Origin: UBA5734 sp964528645
Lineage (GTDB): Bacteria > Bacillota > Clostridia > Saccharofermentanales > UBA5734
Reading direction: 5' to 3'
Assembly: GCA_964528645.1 (NCBI GenBank)
Contig: CAZGSR010000007.1
Location: 1 to 64,000 of the forward strand
DNA: 64,000 bases
In this document: one piece after another, positions 16,596 through 24,846 of the stretch
Numbering within the stretch: position 1 is the stretch's first letter
Layout of the letters: every line of letters starts with the position of its first letter
Notes under the pieces: model-generated
The model's input: the letters and a program-made list of their open reading frames with translations, nothing else
Told to the model about the DNA's origin: nothing
The model's database searches: none
Position numbers and translations under genes: made by a program

Positions 16596-17969
16596 TCAGT
16601 CCTTCCCGTAGTACTGCTCGATGAACGATTCCTTGATGCGTTTGAGTTCGTTCTTGGGCAGCATCGACAGCAGTTTCCAGCCGATCGTCAGGGTGTCGAG
16701 GATCGCGCGGTCACCTTCGAAGCCCTGCGAGACATACTCGCGTTCGAAGGCATCGGCAAAACGGGCGTAGATCCGGTCAACTTCGGACAGGGCGTCCTCA
16801 CCCAGGATGACGGCCAGTTCCTTGGCATCCTTGCCGCGCGAGTAGGCGGCAAAGAGCTGGTTCATCGTGTTGGCGTGGTCGGCGCGGGTCTTGCCGTCAC
16901 CGATCCCCTTGTCCTTCAAGCGGGAGAGGGATGGCAGGACGTCGATCGGCGGCCGGACACCCTTTTTGTAGAGGTCGCGGCTGAGGATGATCTGACCTTC
17001 TGTGATGTAGCCGGTCAAATCCGGAATCGGATGTGTTTTGTCGTCGTCCGGCATGGTCAGGATCGGCACGAGGGTGATCGAGCCTTCCTTGCCGCGCTGG
17101 CGGCCGGCGCGTTCATACATGGTCGCCAGGTCGGTGTAGAGATAGCCCGGATAGCCACGGCGGCCGGGGACTTCTTTGCGGGCGGCCGAGACTTCGCGCA
17201 AGGCTTCGGCGTAATAGGTGATGTCGGTCATGATGACCAGGACATGCATGTCGAGCTCAAACGCCAGGTATTCAGCGGCGGTCAGGGCCATGCGGGGGGT
17301 CGAGATACGTTCAATCGCCGGGTCGCTGGCCAGGTTCATGAACAGGACCGCGCGGTCGATGGCACCGGTGCGGCGGAAGTCATTGATAAAATAATCGGCT
17401 TCCTCGAAGGTGATGCCCATGGCGGCAAAGACAACGGCGAAGTTGCCGGAACCGCTGCGGACCTTGGCCTGGCGGGCGATCTGGGCGGCCAGCTGGGAAT
17501 GGGGCAGGCCAGAAGCCGAGAATATCGGCAGTTTCTGGCCGCGGACGAGGGTGTTCAGGCCATCAATCGCCGAAATGCCGGTCTGGATGAATTCGTTCGG
17601 GTAGTCGCGGGCGGCTGGATTCATCGGTTTGCCATTGATGTCGAGCATCCGGGTCGGGATGATCGAGGGTCCGCCGTCCTTGGGCTGGCCCATGCCGTCG
17701 AACACGCGGCCGAGGATGTCCGGGGACAATGCCAGTTCCAGCCCTTTGCCGAGGAAACGGACCTTGCTGTGCTCGGCATTGATGCCCAGCGAGCTTTCAA
17801 ACAGCTGGACCAGGGCATTCTGGCCGTTGACTTCGAGGACTTTGCAGCGGCGCAGTTCACCGCTGGGCAGCTCGATCTCGCCGAGTTCGTCGTATTTGAC
17901 GCCTTCAACTTGCTGCACCAGCATCAGCGGGCCGGCGACTTCTTCAATGGTGCGGTATTCTCTGGGCAT
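16596..17969 (-). CDS. ntpB: V-type ATPase subunit B
   Basis: Subunit B is the non-catalytic nucleotide-site partner of subunit A in the A3B3 head. The 457-residue protein begins MPREYRTIEEVAGPLMLVQ, with LGRVFDGMGQPKDGGP, RDYPNEFIQTGISAIDGLNTLVRGQKLPIFSASGLPH (where the P-loop is degenerate, as expected) and LPSLSRLKDKGIG. Its ATG follows the ntpA stop directly, with GGGGTGA as ribosome binding site. Confidence 0.97.
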   Translation of the reverse strand: MPREYRTIEEVAGPLMLVQQVEGVKYDELGEIELPSGELRRCKVLEVNGQNALVQLFESSLGINAEHSKVRFLGKGLELALSPDILGRVFDGMGQPKDGGPSIIPTRMLDINGKPMNPAARDYPNEFIQTGISAIDGLNTLVRGQKLPIFSASGLPHSQLAAQIARQAKVRSGSGNFAVVFAAMGITFEEADYFINDFRRTGAIDRAVLFMNLASDPAIERISTPRMALTAAEYLAFELDMHVLVIMTDITYYAEALREVSAARKEVPGRRGYPGYLYTDLATMYERAGRQRGKEGSITLVPILTMPDDDKTHPIPDLTGYITEGQIILSRDLYKKGVRPPIDVLPSLSRLKDKGIGDGKTRADHANTMNQLFAAYSRGKDAKELAVILGEDALSEVDRIYARFADAFEREYVSQGFEGDRAILDTLTIGWKLLSMLPKNELKRIKESFIEQYYGKD

Positions 17970-19748
17970 TTACATCACCCCCTGGGGAATTGCAGCTTCG
18001 ATTTGTTCCGTCAGCTCGCGGGTCAGACGGTCGGCCTTTTCCATGACCTCCGCCTCAGGCACGAATTTCAGGCGACTGACCCCGTCGCGGGCTGGTACAT
18101 TGACCAGGTCGCGGAAGGAGGCATTGCGTTCGAGTGCGCGCTGGCCTTCGTAGAAGAACTGCATCATCAAACTGAGCATGCGCTGCTGTTTCTGCAGGGA
18201 GGTGTAGGTATCAATTTCATCAAAGGAGTTCTGGTGCAGGAAGTCTTCACGCACGGAGCGGGCTGCTTCGAGCTTGAGGCGGTCGATCGCAGACAGCGAG
18301 TCCTGGCCGACGAGACGGACGATCTCCTCGAGTTCGGATTCTTCCTGCAGCAAGCGCATGGCGTCAGTCCTGAGGCGGCTCCATTCTGGTGTGACGGTCT
18401 GATTCATCCAGTTGTCGATCTTGTCAGTGTACAGCGAGTAGCTGTTGAGCCAGTTGATCGCCGGGAAGTGGCGTTTGTAGGCGAGGGAGGAGTCGAGTCC
18501 CCAGAAGACCTTGACGATGCGCAGGGTGGACTGGGCAACCGGGTCGGACAAGTCGCCGCCTGGCGGTGAAACGGCGCCGATGGCAGTCAAAACGCCGGTA
18601 CGGCCTTCCGAGCCGAGGCAACGGACCGAGCCGGCGCGTTCATAGAAGTTGGCCAAACGGGAGCCAAGGTAGGCTGGGTAGCCTTCTTCACCGGGCATTT
18701 CCTCGAGGCGGCCGGACATTTCACGTAGGGCTTCGGCCCAGCGGGAGGTTGAGTCGGCCATGATCGAGACCGAAAAACCCATGTCACGGAAGTATTCGGC
18801 GATCGTGATCCCGGTGTAGATCGAGGCTTCACGGGCGGCAACCGGCATGTCCGACGTGTTGGCGATCAGGATGGTGCGTTTCATCAGGGAGTAGCCGGAT
18901 TTGGGGTCGATCAGTTCCGGGAATTCCATCAGAACGTCGGTCATCTCATTGCCACGCTCGCCGCAGCCGATGTAGACGACGATGTCGGATTCGGCCCATT
19001 TGGCCAGCTGGTGCTGGATGACGGTCTTGCCGCTGCCGAACGGGCCGGGAACGGTGGCTGTGCCGCCTTTGGCAACCGGGAAGAAGGTGTCGATGACGCG
19101 CTGGCCAGTGACCAGGGGGGCATCCGGCGAGATCTTTTCGGCATATGGACGACCACGGCGGACCGGCCATTTCTGCATCATCGTCACCGGCACGGATTTT
19201 CCGGCCGAAGTCCGGATCGTCGCGATGGTTTCGGTCACCTTTTTGTCGCCGGATTCGATCGCTTCGATCGTACCAGACAGGCCGGGCGGTACCATGACCT
19301 TGTGCAGGACGAGCTCCGTTTCCTGGACCGTGCCGAGCACATCGCCGCTGGTGACGTGGGCGCCAACCTCGGCTGTGGGCTGGAAAGTCCAACTGCGGTC
19401 GCGGTCGATGGCCGGGACGGTGACACCACGGTCGATGTTGTTGCCAGCCAGGGCAACCAGGCGATCGAGCGGGCGCTGGATACCATCGAAGATCTGGCCG
19501 ATCAAACCGGGGGCTAGTTCGACCGAGAGCGGAGCGCCCTCGGAAACAACCGGTTCACCCGGGCCCAGTCCTGCAGTGTCCTCGTAGACCTGGATCGAAG
19601 CACGGTCGCCGTGCATTTCGATGATCTCACCGATCAATTTTTTCTCCGAAACACGGACGACGTCGAACAATTCGGCATCGCGCATGCCTGCGGCGACAAC
19701 CAGGGGGCCGGATACTTTGACAATGGTCCCTTGACTCTTGCTTAACAT
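17970..19748 (-). CDS. ntpA: V-type ATPase catalytic subunit A
   Basis: Subunit A hydrolyses or makes ATP. The 592-residue protein has the N-terminal barrel starting SQGTIVKVSGPLVVAAGM, the A-subunit-specific non-homologous insert (about residues 115-190), Walker A GPFGSGKT, and SMADSTSRWAEALREMSGRLEEMPGEEGYPAYL. No intein interrupts it. The start at 19748 follows AAAGGAG; the frame extends further upstream into ntpF but without family similarity. The gap to ntpF is 4 bases. Confidence 0.97.
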   Translation of the reverse strand: MLSKSQGTIVKVSGPLVVAAGMRDAELFDVVRVSEKKLIGEIIEMHGDRASIQVYEDTAGLGPGEPVVSEGAPLSVELAPGLIGQIFDGIQRPLDRLVALAGNNIDRGVTVPAIDRDRSWTFQPTAEVGAHVTSGDVLGTVQETELVLHKVMVPPGLSGTIEAIESGDKKVTETIATIRTSAGKSVPVTMMQKWPVRRGRPYAEKISPDAPLVTGQRVIDTFFPVAKGGTATVPGPFGSGKTVIQHQLAKWAESDIVVYIGCGERGNEMTDVLMEFPELIDPKSGYSLMKRTILIANTSDMPVAAREASIYTGITIAEYFRDMGFSVSIMADSTSRWAEALREMSGRLEEMPGEEGYPAYLGSRLANFYERAGSVRCLGSEGRTGVLTAIGAVSPPGGDLSDPVAQSTLRIVKVFWGLDSSLAYKRHFPAINWLNSYSLYTDKIDNWMNQTVTPEWSRLRTDAMRLLQEESELEEIVRLVGQDSLSAIDRLKLEAARSVREDFLHQNSFDEIDTYTSLQKQQRMLSLMMQFFYEGQRALERNASFRDLVNVPARDGVSRLKFVPEAEVMEKADRLTRELTEQIEAAIPQGVM

Positions 19749-19752
19749 GGCT

Positions 19753-20094
19753 CTACTCCTTTTCGGCCTGGTTTGCTTCGTCTTGTGCGAAGATATCCAT
19801 GCCGACTGCTTTCTTGACAGATTCACGGACCTGGAACATGCCCAGTCCGGTGGTCCCCGCGATTGAGGGGATCGGGATCACAGCCGGCAGTTTGCGGCTT
19901 CTAAGCTCACGCAGGAGCGGCAAATTGCTTTCGGCCAGTTGTTCCGTGATGAAAATGACAGCAAATTGCTCATCCGACAGCTCGCGCAGCAAGGTTTCTG
20001 CTTCGGCTGGGGTGGCTGCGTCATGGACAGACATGCCCAGGGCGCGAAATCCAATGATGCTGTCGCGGTCGCCAATGACGCCGACTTTGTACAT
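19753..20094 (-). CDS. ntpF: V-type ATPase subunit F
   Basis: This 113-residue protein matches the small rotor subunit F, which binds subunit D and modulates activity. It begins YKVGVIGDRDSIIGFRALGM and contains FAVIFITEQLAE and AVIPIPSIAGTTGLG, typical of the family. Its ribosome binding site AGGAGG overlaps the end of ntpC, and its ATG is 3 bases after the ntpC stop. Named by its eubacterial subunit letter; the gene letters differ between naming schemes (ntpG in Enterococcus). Confidence 0.93.
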   Translation of the reverse strand: MYKVGVIGDRDSIIGFRALGMSVHDAATPAEAETLLRELSDEQFAVIFITEQLAESNLPLLRELRSRKLPAVIPIPSIAGTTGLGMFQVRESVKKAVGMDIFAQDEANQAEKE

Positions 20095-20097
20095 CGT

Positions 20098-21219
20098 TTA
20101 CCTCCTGGCGGCCAGGCTGTCGCGCGCCAATTCTCGGATCTGGGCCGACGGCAGTTTGTTGCGCAGCAAGGTCTGCGCGATGCGGACGTTCTTGATTTCC
20201 AGCAAGCGGGCCAGTAGATACGCCAATGGAATTTCTGGTCCACGCAGGATGAACTGGGCCTTTTTCAAATGGTCGAGGATCAGGTGGTCACAGGCTTTGC
20301 CAAAGGCAGCCAGGGTGTTGCGCTGGTTTTGACTGGAATAAAATGGCGCCAGTTCGGCAAAAGGGCCTTGGGCCAGATCTTCCGTGATCTGCTCGGGGTC
20401 TGCCTGAAACCAGCCCAGAAGGGCTTCGTGACTGATCCTGCCAGCGGGCAGCAACGACTGGCCCAGCAAGCGCCGGTCTGCTTTCAGGAGGCGGCTCCGG
20501 AGCAGACTGCCCAGATTGGCCAGATCTGTGCGCAAATGCAAATAGTCGAGAAAGAATGGGTTGCCCAATTCCTCAGCCCGGCGGATGGCCTCGGTGTAGG
20601 CCAGGCGGTCCAGGATCTGGTCGATCTCGGCGATATCATAACGGTTCCTCACGGCACCGGCTGCTTCGATGGCGCCCTGGTACAGCCAGGCTGGAACGCG
20701 GTCCGGCATCCGGTCGCGGATCGCCTGGAATAGAAGTTCCGGTTCGACCAGGGAGGGATGGACCATCAGGGACTCTACTGCAACATAACTGGCAGAGCTA
20801 TTGGTCTCAGGCAGGGCAGGCAGCTCAAAATCTGACCGGCTGTCCTTTCTGGAGAGCGGGTCGACTTCGAATTCATCCTCGGGATTTTCACTCAGGCGTG
20901 GCCACCAGGCAGCCAGATATTTTTCAATGGCCTTGAGGTTATGGCAGTCGTTGAAAACCAGCAACGCTTCGACGAATTCACGATTGACCATGACTTCTGA
21001 CGCGAGTTTGTACAGATCTGCCGTTTCCCGTTCCAGAACATCGTGCGTATCGGCCGAAGAATAGCCGCTGTCGGCGAGGACACGGGTGATATCTTCGGGG
21101 GATCTGGCCTCAATCAGCCGGTTCAGGCGACCGATATCCATCAGTTGCCCTTCGAGGGCACGGATCCGGCCCGTGGCATAGCCGTATTGGTTGCTGTCAA
21201 CGAGAGGTTTTTTACGCAT
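20098..21219 (-). CDS. ntpC: V-type ATPase subunit C
   Basis: The 373-residue protein matches the funnel-shaped subunit C (also called d) that joins the rotor shaft to the membrane K-ring. Evidence is the N-terminal YGYATGRIRALEGQLMDIGRLNRLIEA, the DCHNLKAIEKYLAAWW segment and its position between E and F. About 50 residues around 115-150 are a charged, variable insert. The ATG follows GGAGCC. Confidence 0.9.
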   Translation of the reverse strand: MRKKPLVDSNQYGYATGRIRALEGQLMDIGRLNRLIEARSPEDITRVLADSGYSSADTHDVLERETADLYKLASEVMVNREFVEALLVFNDCHNLKAIEKYLAAWWPRLSENPEDEFEVDPLSRKDSRSDFELPALPETNSSASYVAVESLMVHPSLVEPELLFQAIRDRMPDRVPAWLYQGAIEAAGAVRNRYDIAEIDQILDRLAYTEAIRRAEELGNPFFLDYLHLRTDLANLGSLLRSRLLKADRRLLGQSLLPAGRISHEALLGWFQADPEQITEDLAQGPFAELAPFYSSQNQRNTLAAFGKACDHLILDHLKKAQFILRGPEIPLAYLLARLLEIKNVRIAQTLLRNKLPSAQIRELARDSLAARR

Positions 21220-21249
21220 GTTTGGCTCCGTATCCGATGGACTGGCGCA

Positions 21250-21825
21250 TCAACCGGCATCCGGGAACAAGATCCCGGCTGCCAGGGCTGCCAGCTGCGG
21301 TCGAAGGTTTCTGACAAGCAGGTCAAACGTCAGGTTTTCCTCGATCCGGCCGCGGCTCAGGATCAGCCCGCCAGAAAAAGCACCGGGATCACCAGACAGG
21401 GTCCACTCTTTGCCAAGGGCATTGACCACTTCCTGCATCAAGACCTGGTCCGCAGCATTGGCAGTCACAGTGCCCCCGGATGCGCCAGTTGCCTGGATCA
21501 TCCTGACATATAATTCCTTTTTCTCTGGAACACTGAGCTCGCCGAGTTGCCGGGTCGCCTCCACGATGACTTCATCGATCAGGCTCTGCCGGGCTTCGAG
21601 CAAGACGCGGCGCGACTCGAGCGCGGCCTGGCTGCTGGCCCGGTTGATGACGGTAGCTGCAGCCTGCTGGCCTTTGTGGTCCGCATCGTGCTGGATCGTG
21701 GCACAAGCCTGATCCGCCTGGGTTTTGATCTGGTCGATCTGCTCCGCTGTGCCAGCCTCGATCTGGGCGGCTTTTTCACGGGCATCAGCCAGGATATGTT
21801 CGACAATGGCTTCAATTCCGTCCAC
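21250..21825 (-). CDS. ntpE: V-type ATPase subunit E, GTG start
   Basis: Subunit E pairs with subunit H/G to form the peripheral stalks. The 191-residue protein has a long N-terminal coiled coil (VDGIEAIVEHILADAREKAAQIEAG) and a globular C-terminal part with the LILSRGRIEENLTFD motif. I place the start at the GTG at 21825: the only good ribosome binding site, AAAGGAG, lies 8 bases upstream of it, and an earlier in-frame GTG at 21843 falls inside that site. It follows ntpK by 52 bases. Confidence 0.9.
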   Translation of the reverse strand: MDGIEAIVEHILADAREKAAQIEAGTAEQIDQIKTQADQACATIQHDADHKGQQAAATVINRASSQAALESRRVLLEARQSLIDEVIVEATRQLGELSVPEKKELYVRMIQATGASGGTVTANAADQVLMQEVVNALGKEWTLSGDPGAFSGGLILSRGRIEENLTFDLLVRNLRPQLAALAAGILFPDAG

Positions 21826-21877
21826 TGCGAGTGCTCCTTTCACCGGGATGGTCTGCTGGTTTTTTCATCAGCAACGA

Positions 21878-22366
21878 TCAGACCGGCTTGATGTTGAGGA
21901 CGGACAGCACGGTCGCCAGCAGGGCCAGGATGGCATAGGTTTCGACCATGGCAGCCAGGACGAGGGCTTTGGACTGTTCCTGGGGGCGCTTGGCAACGAG
22001 GGCGATGCCGGCTTCGGCAACGCGGCCCTGGTAGACAGCCGAGAACAGACCGACAAAAGCGATCGGCAGCGAAGCCATCAGGTACGCCATGCCCGTCTGC
22101 CAGGACAAGCTGGCTGAGCCGGAAAGAAGACCTGACGAGTTCATAATCATGAACCAGGACAAGAGTCCGTAGATGCCCTGGGTTCCCGGCAGAGCCTGGA
22201 GAATCAGGACTTTGCCGAATTTGGCCGGGTCTTCGGTCAGAACGCCAGTGGCGACTTCACCGACGCGGCCAACGCCTTTGGCGGAGCCGATGCCGGGGAG
22301 CAGGGCGGCCAGCGCGCCAGCGAGCAAAGTCAGGCCTGGGCCCATGAGGCTGATGAGTTCGTTCAT
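21878..22366 (-). CDS. ntpK: V-type ATPase proteolipid subunit K, Na+-type
   Basis: The 162-residue proteolipid has four membrane helices from a duplicated hairpin and forms the rotating ring. Its ion site matches the one known for the Enterococcus hirae Na+ ATPase: L59, T62 and Q63 in ALPGTQGIYG, Q113 in VYQGRV, and the essential Glu142 in MVETYAIL. That set indicates Na+ rather than H+ as coupling ion. Only the second hairpin carries the Glu. AGGAGGT precedes the ATG. Confidence 0.96.
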   Translation of the reverse strand: MNELISLMGPGLTLLAGALAALLPGIGSAKGVGRVGEVATGVLTEDPAKFGKVLILQALPGTQGIYGLLSWFMIMNSSGLLSGSASLSWQTGMAYLMASLPIAFVGLFSAVYQGRVAEAGIALVAKRPQEQSKALVLAAMVETYAILALLATVLSVLNIKPV

Positions 22367-22414
22367 GTTTGGATACCTCCTGAAATTGGATCAACTATTT
22401 TTAGATCGTTTGGA

Positions 22415-24373
22415 TCAAGGTTTACGGTCAAACTGGATGAAACGGGTGCGGATCCGCAAGGGTTTGAACAGACGACCGCCACCCTCGTAGAACTTGCTGA
22501 AAAATTCGACATAATGCAGACGGCTGGTGTGGACATAGGCAGACAGGGCAGACAAAGCCAGGTTCAGGGTGTGGCCGATCAGGGCGGCGACGATGAAAAC
22601 CACATAGCCAACGGGTGTCGGACCGAGCATGAAGCCGAGCTTATTGAAAACCATGGCGATGACGCTGGTGGCCAGAACCAGAGCCAGGATACGGGTGTAG
22701 GACAGGATGTCGCTGAAATAGGCGGTGATGTTGTACAGGGACAAGAGCCCTTTGACCAGGCGCAGGATCGGATTTTTTGAATCCCGTCCGCCGAACAAGA
22801 GCAGGACAGCGGCACCGGCAATGGCCATCACCTGGCCAGCGAATTTCAGGGAAACACCAGGAATCAGGCTGTCTCCGCCGAGCATCAGGCCTAATCCTGT
22901 GATCACCAGATACCAGGGCGCAACATCGACCAGGGCATCAAACACCTTGCCGGTTTTGGCCAGCAGATAGATTTTGGCACCCATGGCGGTGAACAGATGG
23001 AGAACCCCGAACAGCATGCTCCAGACCATCAGAGTCATTGGCTCCTCCATCGGGTTGAACCAGAGCGAAGGGACCACAATCTTGCCTTGGCTGAGCACGG
23101 TCAGCATGTCACCAAAAAAGCCACCAAACAGGATGCCCCAGATGATCGACCCGATGCCACTGATGAAGAGCATGCGTGACATGCGGCCCATCTCACCGGT
23201 CGCCTTTTTCTTGAAAGCCATGTATCCGGTCAGCCCCGTCAGGACCAGGCCATAGCCAATGTCACTGAGCATCATGCCGAAAAACAGGAAAAAGAACGGT
23301 GCCAGGAGCGGAGACGGGTCGACATCCTCGTGCGATGGCGGACTGAACATTTCAACGATGATTTCGTAAGGTTTGACCAGCGTATGGTTGTTGAGCTGGA
23401 CGGGTGGGCTCTCACCCTCGACAGGGGGTCGGGTCTCGGCAGCTACCAGGAAACGTTGTTTCAAGGCGCGCGTTATTTCATCCGCCAGTCTGGCTGGTAC
23501 CCAGCCAGTGAGATAGAACGTGTTGGCAGTGCCAGGCAGACAACTGAGCGCATCGATCTTGTCGCTCTGCAGCAGGTAATAATCATGCAACAATTCAAAA
23601 TCCTTGCCTTGGCTGGCAAAGTCCTGCAGTTCTTTTTCCAAACGTTCAAGCCGGCGCTGATTGTCGTCCGAGCGGTCTGAGATGCCCGCGAGGATCTGGC
23701 GCGGTTTGCCTGCAAGACCCAGGGCGGGCAGGAGGTGGAAACCATGCTGGCGCAGGCCGGTGTGGACCAGTCCTTCACGGAATTTCAACGTGATGACGAC
23801 CACGCGGACACTGGCAGTATCTTCGGAAAATACCTCCACATGGGTCTCGGGAGCTTCTTCACGGGCCTGTACCAGAAACGCCTCCAGAGCATCCCGTGAC
23901 GGGAAAGCACCGGCAAAAACCACGGTTTCACGAGTGGCTGTCGTGGCCAAGTCGAGTTCGAGACCATCCCAGGGCGTCAGGATCTCACGGACAGTCTCAT
24001 CCTGTGCCATGCTGGTGCGAAGCTGGGCAATCTGGGACTGGATCTGCTCAAACGAATGGAGCTGCCCCATGATCTCGCGTTCGCGCTGACCGGCCAGAAC
24101 GAAATCCTCCGCCTGGGCCAGGCGCTTGGCCGAACCCATGTGATGGCTCTGGGGGTCCTGCTGCCGGCAATACTCGGCTGCAGCTTCCAGGCGCGAAACG
24201 GAATTCAGCGACAAGAAGCCCCGTTCATCATAAGGCTCGAGATTTTGTGGAACAGGTTGGGGTGGCATCTCATCCAGTTCGACGGCACCGAGGCGGATCA
24301 GGGATTCCATGATGTCCGCCTTCTCGGTAGCCAGTCCAACCAGGGTGAGACGGCTCATTTCAACGGCGGACAC
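22415..24373 (-). CDS. ntpI: V-type ATPase subunit I
   Basis: Subunit I (a) is the membrane stator carrying the ion half-channels. The 652-residue protein has a cytoplasmic N-terminal half (starting VEMSRLTLVGLATEKADIMESLIRLGAVEL) and, from about residue 330, seven or eight membrane helices including FFFLFFGMMLSDIGYGLVL and the HTLNLALSALSAYVHTSRLHYVEFFSKFY region with the essential helix. A GTG start at 24373 is used since homologues begin here; an ATG five codons later is possible. The start overlaps ntpH by 14 bases. Confidence 0.95.
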   Translation of the reverse strand: MSAVEMSRLTLVGLATEKADIMESLIRLGAVELDEMPPQPVPQNLEPYDERGFLSLNSVSRLEAAAEYCRQQDPQSHHMGSAKRLAQAEDFVLAGQREREIMGQLHSFEQIQSQIAQLRTSMAQDETVREILTPWDGLELDLATTATRETVVFAGAFPSRDALEAFLVQAREEAPETHVEVFSEDTASVRVVVITLKFREGLVHTGLRQHGFHLLPALGLAGKPRQILAGISDRSDDNQRRLERLEKELQDFASQGKDFELLHDYYLLQSDKIDALSCLPGTANTFYLTGWVPARLADEITRALKQRFLVAAETRPPVEGESPPVQLNNHTLVKPYEIIVEMFSPPSHEDVDPSPLLAPFFFLFFGMMLSDIGYGLVLTGLTGYMAFKKKATGEMGRMSRMLFISGIGSIIWGILFGGFFGDMLTVLSQGKIVVPSLWFNPMEEPMTLMVWSMLFGVLHLFTAMGAKIYLLAKTGKVFDALVDVAPWYLVITGLGLMLGGDSLIPGVSLKFAGQVMAIAGAAVLLLFGGRDSKNPILRLVKGLLSLYNITAYFSDILSYTRILALVLATSVIAMVFNKLGFMLGPTPVGYVVFIVAALIGHTLNLALSALSAYVHTSRLHYVEFFSKFYEGGGRLFKPLRIRTRFIQFDRKP

Positions 24374-24689
24374 TGTCGGTCACAATCCTTTCCCTGACTG
24401 CAGCAACAGCGGCTGCCCTTCTGTCCTGAGCGGCCTGCTGGATCGCTGCACTGGCATCCTGTGCCTGGTCGCGTCCCTGGGCCAGCAATTCATTGGCTGT
24501 CACACGAGCCTGGGCCAGGCGCTCCTGCACCATCTGCTCTGCTGCACTGCGGCAGGCTGCAATGCTCTCCTGGGCTGCCTGGCGGGCTTGCTCCTGGCGG
24601 ATGCGACCCTGCTCAACTGCCTGGGCGATGATCTGCTCAGCTTCTTGTTCAGCTGCTTGGATACGGGTTAGAAAATCCTGATCGGGCAT
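24360..24689 (-). CDS. ntpH: V-type ATPase subunit G/H (peripheral stalk)
   Basis: The 109-residue protein is one long Ala/Gln/Glu-rich coiled coil starting MPDQDFLTRIQAAEQEAEQI, as expected for the small stalk subunit that pairs with subunit E. Position as the first gene before ntpI supports this (called NtpF in Enterococcus, subunit H or G elsewhere). The start at 24689 follows GGGAGGT. Composition makes similarity weak, so the assignment rests mainly on context. Confidence 0.82.
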   Translation of the reverse strand: MPDQDFLTRIQAAEQEAEQIIAQAVEQGRIRQEQARQAAQESIAACRSAAEQMVQERLAQARVTANELLAQGRDQAQDASAAIQQAAQDRRAAAVAAVRERIVTDSVRR

Positions 24690-24769
24690 CGAGTAAACCT
24701 CCCAGGGAACTGGTACTAATGTGGGTCCATCGATCGTCAGTGATGACGTTTTGGACAGACACGTCATGA

Positions 24770-24778
24770 ATTATAGCA
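24770..24778 (-). promoter_or_regulatory. Extended -10 promoter of the ntp operon
   Basis: The minus strand reads TGCTATAAT, a consensus extended -10 element, about 80 bases before ntpH. No good -35 is present at 16-18 bases, which is usual for extended -10 promoters. The site is between the ABC permease stop and ntpH. Confidence 0.75.
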
Positions 24779-24846
24779 TAGGAAACAGGAACTGCGATGT
24801 TTCTTCTAGACAAAAACTTTAATAATCCTTGGTCCCAAAGCAATTT

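Noticed and set aside
16509..18569. A 686-codon plus-strand open frame opposite ntpD-ntpB-ntpA
   Set aside because: It is antisense to three clear V-ATPase genes, has no family-like motifs, and arises from the high GC and codon bias of the real strand.
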